Shown: positions 6,694 through 15,125, counted from the first letter of the stretch. The stretch is 23,560 nt of DNA from an uncultured bacterium (GCA_905216175.1 CAJMSV010000017.1:1-23560), one strand, 5' to 3'. Program-made: numbers and translations. The notes: generated by a model from the sequence alone, not told the origin.

Positions 6694-8943
6694 ATGTCTA
6701 AGGGAGTCCACGTGGCACACAACAAGCTGGAGGCAAGCCTCCAAGATCAGCGTAGTCAAGGCGGGCATGGAGCCATTCCCCTCTCCGCTGGCATGCTGCT
6801 CGTAACGCTCGGCGTCGTCTATGGCGACATCGGCACGAGCCCCATGTACACCATGAAATCAATCGTCGCCAACAACGGCGGCATCGGCACCGTCAGCGAG
6901 GACATGATCTTGGGCGCGCTCTCGCTCGTCATCTGGACCATGACGCTCGTGACCACGGTCAAGTACGTGGTAATCGCCATGAAGGCCGATAACCACAACG
7001 AAGGCGGCATCTTCGCCCTGTTCAGCCTCGTGCGCAAGGTGGCACCATGGCTGATTCTGCCCGCTATGATCGGCGGTGCGGCACTGCTTGCCGACGGCAT
7101 CCTCACCCCCGCCGTCACGGTCACCACAGCCATCGAGGGTCTGCGCACCATCGAATGGGGCCACGCGCTTTTGGGCGACGGCCAGACCAATGTGATCATC
7201 ATCACCATCATCATTATCTGCGGTCTGTTTGCCATGCAGCGCGCCGGCACCTCGTCAATCGGCAAACTGTTCGGCCCGCTTATGACGCTATGGTTCCTGT
7301 TCCTGGCAGGCGCCGGTCTGTTCAACATGCTCGGCAACCTGTCCATCCTGCGCGCGCTCAACCCCATCCGCGGCATCATGTTCCTGTTCTCGCCCATCAA
7401 CCACTCGGGCATCATGGTGCTCGGGTTCGTCTTTCTGTCGACGACCGGCGCCGAGGCGCTCTATTCGGACATGGGTCACGTGGGCAAGGCTAACATTTAC
7501 GCATCCTGGCCGTTCGTGAAGGCGGCCCTCATCCTTAACTATCTGGGTCAGGGCGCCTGGCTGCTCGCCAACAACTCCAATCCCCAGATGCTCGCGATGG
7601 ATATCGTCAACCCGTTCTATATGATGCTCCCCGAGCCCCTGCGCCCCTTTGCCATCGTGCTTTCGGCCGTAGCGGCCATCATCGCCTCGCAGGCGCTCAT
7701 CACCGGCTCGTTCTCGCTGGTATCCGAGGCCACGCGCCTCAACCTTATGCCGCATCTGCGCATCCACTACCCCAGCGACACCAAGGGCCAGCTCTATATT
7801 CCGCTCGTCAACAACATCATGTGGGTCGGCTGCATCTTCATCGTGCTGCTGTTCCAAAACTCCGAGCGCATGGAGAGCGCCTACGGCCTCGCCATTACCG
7901 TGACTATGCTCATGACCACGACGCTATTGACGAGCTATATCGCCGGCATTCTCAAGCACAAGCTGGGCGCCTGCGTCTTCGCCCTGCTCTTCGGCGCCAT
8001 TGAGCTGTGCTTCTTCGCTTCGTGCCTCACCATGTTCTTTGACGGCGGCTACGTCATGATCTTCCTGGCCGCACTGCTGTTTGGCCTTATGTATGTGTGG
8101 CGTCGCGGCACCGCCATCGAGCGCACGCAGACGATTCTGCTGCCCGTCTCCAAGTACATCGATCAGCTCAACCGCCTGCGCAACGACGAGACCTACCCCG
8201 TGCTTGCCGACAATCTGGTATTCCTCACCAACAGCCCCGATCCGCTCACGCTCGACCGCGACGTGCTTTATTCCATCCTGGACAAGCACCCCAAGCGCGC
8301 CAAGGCATATTGGTTCATCAACGTGCACGTTACCGACGAGCCCTATACGCACGAGTATTCCGTTGAGACCTTTGGCACAGACTTCCTGTTCCGCGTGCGC
8401 TTGGACCTGGGCTTTAAGGTCAATCAGCGCATCAACGCCTACCTACGCCAGATCGTTGGCGACCTGATGGCATCGGGTGAGTTGCCGCCGCAGCATCACA
8501 CCTACTCCATCTACGAGACACGCGGCAACGTGGGCGACTTCCGTTTTTGCATGCTGCGCAAGATGCTTGCCCCCGAAACGGACATCAACCGCAACGATCA
8601 TCGCGTCATGGCCATCAAGTACGCCGTCCGCCGCGCCTGCGGAAGCCCGGCACGTTGGTACGGTCTCGAGAACTCGGCCATCATCATCGAGTACGTGCCG
8701 CTGTTTGCCCGCATGCGCCCGGCCGTTAAGCTCGTGCGCACCCAGGTGCCGCTCGAGGTTCAGATCGAAGAGGCCGAGGAAATGGAAGTCGACATCTTCT
8801 CGGACGACTTGGTCAACGGCAACGAGGCCGGCAAGAGCATGAACGTCGATCCCACCGAGCTGCTCGAGAGCGTCGCCGATACGCCCGAGCAACAGCAACT
8901 CGACGGACTCGAGAGCACCCAGCTCAACGACGCCAACTTCTAA
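6694..8943 (+). CDS. kup: Kup-type low-affinity potassium transporter
   Basis: The gene encodes a 749-aa potassium uptake protein (KUP/HAK/KT family, proton-coupled). The N-terminal signature GVVYGDIGTSPMYTMKS is followed by KADNHNEGGIFALFSLVRK, both hallmarks of Kup. Around 12 hydrophobic helices occupy residues about 30-465 (including GGAALLADGILTPAVTV and FLSTTGAEALYSDMGHVG). A large hydrophilic cytoplasmic C-terminal domain follows. E. coli Kup has 622 aa, so this tail is longer, and its last ~60 residues are acidic. The ATG at 6694 has GAGGT four bases upstream. An in-frame GTG at 6712, behind AAGGGAG, is a credible alternative. I do not see a c-di-AMP (ydaO-type) riboswitch in the 139-bp leader. 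A strong terminator follows. Confidence 0.95.
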   Translation: MSKGVHVAHNKLEASLQDQRSQGGHGAIPLSAGMLLVTLGVVYGDIGTSPMYTMKSIVANNGGIGTVSEDMILGALSLVIWTMTLVTTVKYVVIAMKADNHNEGGIFALFSLVRKVAPWLILPAMIGGAALLADGILTPAVTVTTAIEGLRTIEWGHALLGDGQTNVIIITIIIICGLFAMQRAGTSSIGKLFGPLMTLWFLFLAGAGLFNMLGNLSILRALNPIRGIMFLFSPINHSGIMVLGFVFLSTTGAEALYSDMGHVGKANIYASWPFVKAALILNYLGQGAWLLANNSNPQMLAMDIVNPFYMMLPEPLRPFAIVLSAVAAIIASQALITGSFSLVSEATRLNLMPHLRIHYPSDTKGQLYIPLVNNIMWVGCIFIVLLFQNSERMESAYGLAITVTMLMTTTLLTSYIAGILKHKLGACVFALLFGAIELCFFASCLTMFFDGGYVMIFLAALLFGLMYVWRRGTAIERTQTILLPVSKYIDQLNRLRNDETYPVLADNLVFLTNSPDPLTLDRDVLYSILDKHPKRAKAYWFINVHVTDEPYTHEYSVETFGTDFLFRVRLDLGFKVNQRINAYLRQIVGDLMASGELPPQHHTYSIYETRGNVGDFRFCMLRKMLAPETDINRNDHRVMAIKYAVRRACGSPARWYGLENSAIIIEYVPLFARMRPAVKLVRTQVPLEVQIEEAEEMEVDIFSDDLVNGNEAGKSMNVDPTELLESVADTPEQQQLDGLESTQLNDANF

Positions 8944-8965
8944 CACGCCACCAGCCATTGACGAC

Positions 8966-9004
8966 AACGGCTCCGCATCTCATAAAAGGTGCGGAGCCGT
9001 TTTA
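8966..9004 (+). terminator. Intrinsic terminator of kup
   Basis: A 12-bp stem, AACGGCTCCGCA (8966-8977) with TGCGGAGCCGTT (8990-9001), is followed by T residues on the plus strand. It lies just after the kup stop, before the converging end of the bile salt hydrolase gene. Confidence 0.88.
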
Positions 9005-9024
9005 TGTCGCAACGAACCGGTGAG

Positions 9025-9990
9025 CTACGAACGACGCGGCTCGGGAACCACGAGCCTATCGGGGCTCGCGCCCTCGGCATCCATCAGGCTCACGTAGCGA
9101 ATCGACGGATCCCCATACATCGCGTAGTAATAATTGCCCGTGCGCGCGCTAAAGCATCCGGTGTAGATAGTCTTCTCGAACTTGCCATCGCCCATCCTGG
9201 ACGCTCCCTCGATCATCACCACGCCCTCGAGCGAGCGGAACATGCGAACGACGTTTTCGGTCTCGCTCTCCTTTTGCGGGTAATTGGCATTGAGGTACGC
9301 CGCCTTTACAAAACGGCTCGGCGAATAGCAATCGCCCGGAATGCCGCGCATGCCGGCACCGGCTCCATAGGGCTTAAGCTCGGCGCCACGCCATGTCGCT
9401 GTCTGCGGAAAATCGCTTGTGGCGGTGATATAGGTGCGCAGGTTTTCCATGTGCCACGGGAAGGTCGGCTGGTTGGCAAGGGTGTCGACCGGATCGTCGT
9501 ATACATGCAGGCCGTCAGCCATCATCTCGACCACGATGCTGCGCTGGCTGTCGCCGATAATCCAATGGAGCAGCGACACGCCCAGCCCCTCTCCGGCAGA
9601 TTTGGCGACAATCACCGTGTCGCGCAGCGCGGCCTCGACCTCATCAACCGTCGAGAACGTCGCTGCCACCCACAGGGGGAACTCATAGGCCGCGATATTG
9701 GTCTTGCCGTCGACAGGGTCCTCGGCATACTCGGCATAACCCGGGAAATTGAGACCCGCCACGGCGAGGCCCGCATCGTTGCCGCAATCGAAGAACATAG
9801 GGTAGTTCCTGTAATCGATGCACATACCGATCACCGCGTGCGCCGCTGTCGCGTCGTCGATAAACGAATACGGAATGTGAAACCCGCGCGGCATCACGCG
9901 AACCTGTTGGCCGTAGTCAAAGCTCCAGTCGAGATTGCGGCCCAGATACATGTGGCCAGAATTATCGGTAAATCGAATACTCGTACACAT
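9025..9990 (-). CDS. bsh: Bile salt hydrolase (choloylglycine hydrolase)
   Basis: This 321-aa Ntn-type amidase cleaves glycine or taurine from conjugated bile acids. The start ending at 9990 follows AGGAGG and gives MCTSIRF, so Met removal exposes the nucleophile Cys2. R18 and D21 are present in GRNLDWSF. The other family landmarks are also there: the Asn in GLNFPGY (about 81), LANQPTFPWHMENLR (Asn about 175) and SPSRFVKAAY (Arg about 228). These match Bifidobacterium-type bile salt hydrolases much better than penicillin V acylases. No signal peptide is visible, so it is cytoplasmic as expected. An inverted repeat overlaps its ribosome site, and a terminator lies upstream between it and the second deformylase-like gene. 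Its presence supports a gut habitat. Confidence 0.95.
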   Translation of the reverse strand: MCTSIRFTDNSGHMYLGRNLDWSFDYGQQVRVMPRGFHIPYSFIDDATAAHAVIGMCIDYRNYPMFFDCGNDAGLAVAGLNFPGYAEYAEDPVDGKTNIAAYEFPLWVAATFSTVDEVEAALRDTVIVAKSAGEGLGVSLLHWIIGDSQRSIVVEMMADGLHVYDDPVDTLANQPTFPWHMENLRTYITATSDFPQTATWRGAELKPYGAGAGMRGIPGDCYSPSRFVKAAYLNANYPQKESETENVVRMFRSLEGVVMIEGASRMGDGKFEKTIYTGCFSARTGNYYYAMYGDPSIRYVSLMDAEGASPDRLVVPEPRRS

Positions 9991-10047
9991 AGCGCCTCCT
10001 AGCTTTACGTTCTTGCTAATTTCATTGTCTCCAAACAAAAAGGCGCT
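9991..10047 (-). promoter_or_regulatory. Leader inverted repeat overlapping the bsh ribosome site
   Basis: On the minus strand, AGCGCCT (10047-10041) is perfectly complementary to AGGCGCT (9997-9991). The second arm includes the last bases of the AGGAGG ribosome site and abuts the ATG. Pairing would need to close a loop of about 43 bases, so it is plausible but not strong. Confidence 0.3.
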
Positions 10048-10090
10048 AAACACAAAAGCCCGGACATGACAACAATGTCATGCCCGGGCT
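10048..10090 (-). terminator. Intrinsic terminator of the second deformylase-like gene
   Basis: Two 15-base arms (10057-10071 and 10076-10090, outer part AGCCCGG) pair with a single mismatch at 10064/10083 and a four-base loop. On the minus strand the stem runs straight into TTTTGTGTTT. The mismatch becomes a G-U pair in the minus-strand RNA, consistent with function in that direction. It separates the deformylase-like gene from bsh. Confidence 0.85.
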
Positions 10091-10134
10091 ATTCAAGCAG
10101 GATAAACTCAACCAAGTTAACCCCGCAGGTCGTC

Positions 10135-10237
10135 TAAGGGGTCAAAGTGCCGCAGATTGCCACGAAAGAGGAGCGAAGCGTGCTTAAGGTACGCGAGCGA
10201 CGATTGAGCGGCAAGGTGCGGTGCTTTGGTCCCCTTA
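10135..10237. repeat. Long imperfect hairpin, about 100 nt, of unknown type
   Basis: Outer arms 10135-10154 and 10217-10237 are complementary over about 19 pairs (TAAGGGG with CCCCTTA, CAAAG with CTTTG, CCGCA with TGCGG). There is one bulge and two positions that pair as G-U only in the plus-strand RNA. After a small internal loop, TTGCC (10157-10161) pairs with GGCAA (10210-10214). GCGT (10178-10181) can pair with ACGC (10191-10194) near the tip. The outer arm overlaps the stop codon of the second deformylase-like gene. There is no T-tract. It could be a REP/MITE-like element or a structured RNA; no second copy is present in this window. Confidence 0.5.
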
Positions 10238-10654
10238 GACCAACTTTCCAAGACAGTGATCGATCATATGCTGGATCATCTGCGCCTCAAAGCCCGCGTA
10301 GTCGCGGCGGCACTCCTTCATCTTGCCGTCGACAATCTGATCAAAGGCAACCTTGCACTTGATATAGCGCGTGGACTTGGTGACCCCCTCGTGCGTCAGG
10401 CAGCTCTCCTCCATCTTGCTGGCGCCCAGGCCAAACACCAGACGGGGGTTGTAGAGCACGTGGGGCTCGCCGGCATCGTCCAGGTAGACGCAAACCTTCT
10501 TGGTAACGCCAATCTGGTTAGCGGCAAGGCAGCCGGCATCGTCGAGCGACTTGATGGTATCGATCAGATCCTGAGCAACCGACTCGTCCTCGACGGTCGC
10601 AACCTCGCAACGCTGGGACAGGATAGCCTCGTCGTGGCAAAGCTCTTTAATCAT
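10235..10654 (-). CDS. Deformylase-like protein with degenerate active site
   Basis: This 139-aa protein is a paralogue of the 136-aa deformylase-like protein at 2498-2908, and both begin MIK. Motif I, GCLAANQIG (residues 41-49), keeps the Gln. Motif II reads ESCLT (83-87) instead of EGCLS, but the metal-binding Cys85 is kept. Motif III reads HMIDH (129-133). Both His ligands remain, but Met130 replaces the catalytic Glu. Known deformylases need that Glu as general acid/base, so this protein probably binds metal yet lacks normal deformylase activity. The start ending at 10654 follows an ideal GGAGG site; the ATG four codons earlier overlaps that site and is less likely. It is followed by a ~100-nt hairpin and a terminator. 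Confidence 0.82.
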   Translation of the reverse strand: MIKELCHDEAILSQRCEVATVEDESVAQDLIDTIKSLDDAGCLAANQIGVTKKVCVYLDDAGEPHVLYNPRLVFGLGASKMEESCLTHEGVTKSTRYIKCKVAFDQIVDGKMKECRRDYAGFEAQMIQHMIDHCLGKLV

Positions 10655-10847
10655 ACGTTCCTCCATAGGGGTCGTTGTAACCGCTTAAGTATACGGTACC
10701 CACACATTTTCATGCGAAAAATACCGTCCGTCTGCTACAAAGCGCCGAACATCAACATGCGAGGAACAACAGCGTCGTAAAGGGGCTATAGTGGGAGCGT
10801 TCGTGTCAATCGGCCTAAACTCGGGGCCGAACAAGGAAAGGGTATGC

Positions 10848-12158
10848 ATGGACGAACTATTTCACGTCAGTGAGCGCAAGTCCACAATCGGGACCGAACT
10901 TCGCGCTGGACTGACAACATTCCTGGCGATGGCCTACATCATCGCCGTCAACCCCGCGGTGCTCTCGGGCGCTGGCATCGATGCGGGAGCGCTCGCCTGC
11001 GCCACCTGCCTGGGCGCCGGCATCATGACCATCTGCATGGGCATCTTCGCCAACCGCCCGCTCGCCTGCGCGTCGGGCTTAGGCGTCAACGCGATGATCG
11101 CTGGAATCACCACCACCGTCTGCGGCGGTGACTGGCACGTGGCCATGAGCGTCATCTTCCTTGAGGGCGTCGTCATCTTGCTGCTCGTGCTTTGTGGCCT
11201 GCGCGAGGCCATCATGGACGCCATCCCGGTTGTCCTGCGTCACGCCATCTCGGTGGGTCTGGGCCTGTTCATCGCCATGATTGGCCTGTGCGATGCCGGC
11301 ATTATCACCGCTGGCGCCGGTACACTCGTCGGTCTGGGCGACATCACCTCCCCCACCTACATCGTCGGCATCATCTCCATCCTGGTGACGGTCGCCCTCG
11401 CCTGCCGCAACGTCCCCGGCTCGCTGCTCATCGGCATCGTCGTCGCCGTCATCGCCGGTATCCCCCTAGGTGTGACCCAGGCTCCGACCGGCATCATCGC
11501 CCCGCTCGACTTCTCGAGCATCGGTGGCCCTATCGCCGACGCCGGCGGCGTGCCCGCCATCGTCAAGGTCCTTACCGACCCCGCGCTCCTCGTCATCTCG
11601 TTCTCGCTGCTCATGAGTGACTTCTTCGACACCATGGGCACCGCGATGGCCGTGGCCAAGCAGGGCGAGTTCCTCACCGACGACGGCAACGTCGAGAATA
11701 TCAAGGAGATCTTGATCGTCGACTCCGCCGCCGCTGCTGTGGGCGGTTTCATGGGCGTCTCCTCCATCACCACCTTCGTCGAGTCCACCTCTGGCGCTGC
11801 CGACGGTGGCCGCACGGGTCTCACCTCCGTCACCACCGGCGTGCTGTTCATTCTCGCCGCGTTCTTCTCCCCCATCGTCACCATCGTTTCCAGCGCCGCC
11901 ACCTGCGGTGCTCTGGTCTACGTCGGCTACCTCATGATGAGCGAGGCCTCCGAGATCGACTGGTCCGACGTGTCGCAGGGTTTCCCGGCGTTCATGATTG
12001 TCGCCGGCGTGCCCTTCACCTACTCCATCTCTGCCGGCATTGGCCTGGGCTTTATCGCCTACGTGGTCGTCGCGCTCTTTAAGGGCGAGGCCTCCAAGAT
12101 CAAGCCGCTCATGTGGATCGCAGCCCTCGCCTTCCTCGTCTACTTCTTCGTGGCGTAA
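10848..12158 (+). CDS. AzgA-type adenine/guanine/hypoxanthine permease
   Basis: This 436-aa, 13-14-helix permease belongs to the NCS2 AzgA-like branch and imports purine bases by proton symport. Signatures in order are ELRAGLTTFLAMAYIIAVNP, CASGLGVNAM, SDFFDTMGTAMAVAKQGEF and SSITTFVESTSGAADGGRTG, all typical of AzgA/PurP/YicO proteins. The ATG at 10848 follows GGAAAGGG; earlier in-frame codons lack a site. The 193-bp gap upstream, shared with the divergent deformylase-like gene, holds a TATAGT -10-like hexamer at 10787-10792. I found no recognisable purine riboswitch there. A strong terminator follows at 12186. A second, truncated NCS2 permease of the uracil/xanthine branch lies at 13022, in the opposite direction. 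Confidence 0.93.
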   Translation: MDELFHVSERKSTIGTELRAGLTTFLAMAYIIAVNPAVLSGAGIDAGALACATCLGAGIMTICMGIFANRPLACASGLGVNAMIAGITTTVCGGDWHVAMSVIFLEGVVILLLVLCGLREAIMDAIPVVLRHAISVGLGLFIAMIGLCDAGIITAGAGTLVGLGDITSPTYIVGIISILVTVALACRNVPGSLLIGIVVAVIAGIPLGVTQAPTGIIAPLDFSSIGGPIADAGGVPAIVKVLTDPALLVISFSLLMSDFFDTMGTAMAVAKQGEFLTDDGNVENIKEILIVDSAAAAVGGFMGVSSITTFVESTSGAADGGRTGLTSVTTGVLFILAAFFSPIVTIVSSAATCGALVYVGYLMMSEASEIDWSDVSQGFPAFMIVAGVPFTYSISAGIGLGFIAYVVVALFKGEASKIKPLMWIAALAFLVYFFVA

Positions 12159-12185
12159 CGGCATAGTCTGCTAAAGCAAAACAAC

Positions 12186-12226
12186 AAGGCGCGGAATCGC
12201 ATCGAGCGGCTCCGCGCCTTTCTTTT
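12186..12226 (+). terminator. Intrinsic terminator of the purine permease gene
   Basis: AAGGCGCGGA (12186-12195) pairs perfectly with TCCGCGCCTT (12211-12220) around a 15-base loop, followed by TCTTTT. It lies 28 bp after the permease stop codon. Confidence 0.9.
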
Positions 12227-12295
12227 AGCGTCTGCCCCCGTGTCAGCGTGCGACAATTGAGGCTGTCAATATCACAACACCGAGAGAAGCCTGCC

Positions 12296-12961
12296 TTGGA
12301 AGCGCATCATAAGCAGATAACCGTTTATTCAGAGTGTGCGGAAGGCGCGCCCGTCATCTATCTCCCCGTGGTTATGGGCAACGGTAGTGAAGTCTACGAG
12401 CGCTGCCGAGAGCTCGACTGCCCGCCGTTCACCCTTGTCGCCATTGGAGGGCTCGATTGGAATCGCGAGCTGAGCCCCTGGGAATGCGACGGAACTATAC
12501 GAGATGCCGAGCCCTTTGGCGGACAGGCTGCTGGTTTTCTTGACGAGTTGTTGAAGCAGATAATCCCCCAGGCCGAATCATCGCTCCCGCAACCGCCCGC
12601 CTGGCGCGGCGTTGCCGGCTACTCGTTGGCGGGTCTTTTTGCACTGTGGGCACTTTGGCAAACAGATGTCTTTGAGCGCGTGGCGAGTGCATCGGGGTCG
12701 CTGTGGTTCCCCGGCTTTATCGACTACGCGCGCGAGCGCACGATGACGGCTACGCCCGACGCCGCCTATCTGTCGCTCGGTAAAAAGGAAACCAAGACGC
12801 CCAACCGCATGATGCGGCACGTACTCGACGATACGCGTGCGATGGAAGAGCTGTTTATCGAGCATGACATTCCAACAACGCTGGAGCTCAACCCCGGCAA
12901 CCACTTTGCCCTAACTGACCTGCGCATGGCGCGCGGCATCCACTGGATACTGACGCATTAA
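12296..12961 (+). CDS. Alpha/beta-hydrolase, esterase-D/Fes-like
   Basis: This is a small serine hydrolase of about 221 aa. The nucleophile elbow is GYSLAG (Ser about 110), preceded by a typical WRGVAGYS strand. The late His lies in NPGNHF near the C-terminus, and an ASGSLWFPGF segment follows the elbow as in esterase D and enterochelin-esterase relatives. There is no signal peptide or lipobox, so it is probably cytoplasmic. The substrate is unknown. The start is uncertain: a TTG at 12296 has a GAGAGAAG-like site and leaves room for a promoter after the upstream terminator. The frame is open further to a GTG at 12248, which has no ribosome site and lies only 22 bp after that terminator. The gene ends inside a bidirectional terminator shared with the converging permease fragment. 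Confidence 0.78.
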   Translation: MEAHHKQITVYSECAEGAPVIYLPVVMGNGSEVYERCRELDCPPFTLVAIGGLDWNRELSPWECDGTIRDAEPFGGQAAGFLDELLKQIIPQAESSLPQPPAWRGVAGYSLAGLFALWALWQTDVFERVASASGSLWFPGFIDYARERTMTATPDAAYLSLGKKETKTPNRMMRHVLDDTRAMEELFIEHDIPTTLELNPGNHFALTDLRMARGIHWILTH

Positions 12962-13001
12962 AAATGGCGTCCACGCGTACATACGCATGGACGCCATTTT
13001 T
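12961..13001. terminator. Bidirectional intrinsic terminator
   Basis: AAAATGGCGTCCA (12961-12973) pairs perfectly with TGGACGCCATTTT (12988-13000). An inner GCGT-ACAT-ACGC hairpin extends the stem. A and T runs flank both sides. It lies between the converging esterase and uracil-permease genes. Confidence 0.92.
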
Positions 13002-13021
13002 AATTTGGCTGAACGCAACTA

Positions 13022-13966
13022 CTATTCAGCAGTCTCCTCAAGCTCGGAAGTATCGAACTCAAAGTCATTACCGGGCAGGATGGCGTTGAGCACGATGCCC
13101 ACCAGCGAGCCCACGGCAAGGCCCGAAAGCGAAATCGTCACGCCGCCCAGCTCCAGCACGATGGCGCCGGCGGTGCTGTACGCGATGCCGAGCGAAAGCA
13201 CGAGCACCAGGGCGGTCACCAGCGCGTTGCGGTTGTTCTGGAAATCGACCTGGTTCTCGATGAGGTTGCGAACGCCCACGGCGCTGATCATGCCATAGAG
13301 CACAAGCGACACGCCGCCGATAACGCATGCCGGCATGGCGGCGATCACAGCAGCGAACTTGGGACAGAACGAAAGCACGATGGCACAGCACGCGGCAATG
13401 CGAATCACGCGCGGATCGAACACGCGCGTCAGAGCAAGCACGCCGGTGTTCTCGCCATACGTGGTGTTGGCCGGAGCGCCAAAGAGCGAAGCCAGAATCG
13501 TGGCGAGACCATCGCCGAGCAGTGTGCGATGCAGACCAGGATCGGCGATGTAGTTACGCTCGCAAGTGGAGCCGATAGCCGAGATGTCACCGATATGCTC
13601 GATCATGGTTGCAAAGGCCAGCGGCATGATGGTAATGATGGCCGTCGTGGCAAGACCGCTATCGAACTGCGGTCCAAAGAGCGCAAACACCGTGTTGTCC
13701 CACACGATGGGAAGACCGACCCACGGCGCGGCGGCAATGCCCGAAAAATCGACCTCGCCCAGCGCAGCCGCAACGGCATAGCTCACCACAACGCCCAGCA
13801 AGATCGGCACAATCTTGACCATGCCGCGGCCCCAGATGTTGCAGATGACGATCACGGCCACGGCGACAACGGCAACAAACCAGTTGGTCTGGCAGTTGGC
13901 AATGGCGGAGCTCGCCAGAATCAGACCAATCGAGATGACGATGGGACCGGTCGCCACCTCTCGCAC
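13022..13966 (-). pseudogene. uraA: 5'-truncated uracil/xanthine (NCS2) permease
   Basis: The frame encodes about 310-315 residues matching the C-terminal two thirds of UraA-type NCS2 permeases. Recognisable parts are GPIVISIGLILASSAI, IEHIGDISAIG, DPGLHRTLLGDGLATI, NTTYGENTGVLALTRV (the NCS2 signature) and VSLVLYGMISAVGVR. Homology begins abruptly at about 13957, equivalent to roughly residue 120 of the 429-aa E. coli UraA. The first four or so helices are therefore missing. What lies upstream is the end of the MetE-like gene at 13992, only about 25 bp away, with no proper ribosome site. The frame formally extends to a TTG at 14014 inside that gene. No frameshift interrupts the remaining part. 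This looks like a deletion or rearrangement junction; an assembly join is the other possibility. Confidence 0.8.
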
Positions 13967-13991
13967 GCGCCGCCACCTGCAAACGCCAGCG

Positions 13992-15125
13992 CTATTTCCA
14001 AACGCGCGCGGCAATACGCTTGACCAGCGCGATCTTTGCCCATTGCTCGTCCTCGGTCAGCTTGTTGCCAATCTCGCAGCTGGCAAAGCCGCACTGGGGC
14101 GACAGGTACAGGTTCCCGAGCGGCACGTACTTTGCGGCCTCGCGGATGCGCTCGACGATAACATCCTCGTTCTCGAGCTCTGCCGCCTTGGTGGTTACCA
14201 AACCCAGCACGACCTTCTTGCCCGGGGCAACGTACTTGAGCGGCTCAAAACCGCCGGCGCGCGGCGTGTCGAACTCCAGATAGAACGCATCGACATTCTC
14301 ATGCGCAAACAGGTACGGCGCGATGGGATCGTAACCGCCCTCAAAGGCATAGGTGGAGTGGTAGTTGCCGCGGCACACATGCGTGTTGATGACCAGATCG
14401 TCGGGCTTGCCCTCGATGGCGGCGTTGTTGAGCGCCACGCCCAGCTCGCTTACCTTTTGCAGGTCGACCGGGCTCATGCCGGTTTTGGCGACAAAATCGG
14501 TATCGCAGTAGATGCCCCAGGTGCAGTCGTCAAACTGGATGTTGCGGCAGCCTGCTGCGTACAGGTCGGCAATCACGGTGCGGTATGCCGCCGCGATGGC
14601 ATCGGCGAGCTCTTCGTCGGTCTTATAGACAGCGCGCAGGCTCTCCTGCTGGCCGTCGCAGCGATTGAGCGTGACTTCGGAGAACGTCTGGATAGGCGCC
14701 GGGATGGTCTGGCGTGCAACATGACCCTCGCCCTCAAGTGCCTTGACGAACTTAAAATGCTCGACGAACGGATGGTTCTCGCCGCTGATGGGACCGGTTA
14801 CCACGGCGGTGTCGGCCGTCGTCTCCTCGTCATGGAACATATAGCCCGTGCGTGAGGCGCGGCGCTCAATGCCGTTAAGGCCCCACATAAAATCGAGGTG
14901 CCAGTAGCTGCGGCGGAACTCGCCATCGGTAATCACCTGCAGGCCAGCGGCCTTTTGCTTGTCCACCAGGTCGCGAATGGCCTCATCCTCGACGGCCTTA
15001 AGCCCCTCGGCATCAAGCGTGCCTGCCGCATAGGCAGCGCGGGCGTCCTTTACGGCCTGCGGACGAAGAAAACTGCCGACGATATCGGCGCGAAACGGCG
15101 CGTTCGGTTGAATCGAAGTGCTCAT
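13992..15125 (-). CDS. MetE-like cobalamin-independent methyltransferase, YxjG/YxjH type
   Basis: This 377-aa protein corresponds to the C-terminal catalytic half of MetE. It has the length of B. subtilis YxjG, whose family transfers a methyl group to homocysteine or a related thiol to make methionine. Zinc ligands are visible: His and Cys in THVCRGNYHS, Glu in FYLEFDTPRAGGFEPL, and the last Cys in SPQCGFASCEIGN. The N-terminal folate-binding half of full-length MetE is absent, as is normal for this subfamily. The start ending at 15125 follows AAGGGAG with six bases of spacing; six earlier in-frame codons have no site. The C-terminus WAKIALVKRIAARVW is natural for the family. A LysR gene lies upstream on the same strand, and the 155-bp gap between them contains palindromes and a promoter candidate. 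The exact methyl donor is unknown. Confidence 0.9.
   Translation of the reverse strand: MSTSIQPNAPFRADIVGSFLRPQAVKDARAAYAAGTLDAEGLKAVEDEAIRDLVDKQKAAGLQVITDGEFRRSYWHLDFMWGLNGIERRASRTGYMFHDEETTADTAVVTGPISGENHPFVEHFKFVKALEGEGHVARQTIPAPIQTFSEVTLNRCDGQQESLRAVYKTDEELADAIAAAYRTVIADLYAAGCRNIQFDDCTWGIYCDTDFVAKTGMSPVDLQKVSELGVALNNAAIEGKPDDLVINTHVCRGNYHSTYAFEGGYDPIAPYLFAHENVDAFYLEFDTPRAGGFEPLKYVAPGKKVVLGLVTTKAAELENEDVIVERIREAAKYVPLGNLYLSPQCGFASCEIGNKLTEDEQWAKIALVKRIAARVWK

Noticed and set aside
8989..10002. 337-codon plus-strand open frame opposite bsh
   Set aside because: It begins inside the kup terminator and lies wholly antisense to the bile salt hydrolase, whose catalytic residues are all present on the minus strand.
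10655..10847. Purine riboswitch before the AzgA-type permease
   Set aside because: I could not find the conserved junction sequences or the two loop motifs of the purine aptamer.
13815..14855. 346-codon plus-strand open frame opposite the MetE-like gene
   Set aside because: It is antisense to two minus-strand frames with clear family motifs and has no ribosome site.
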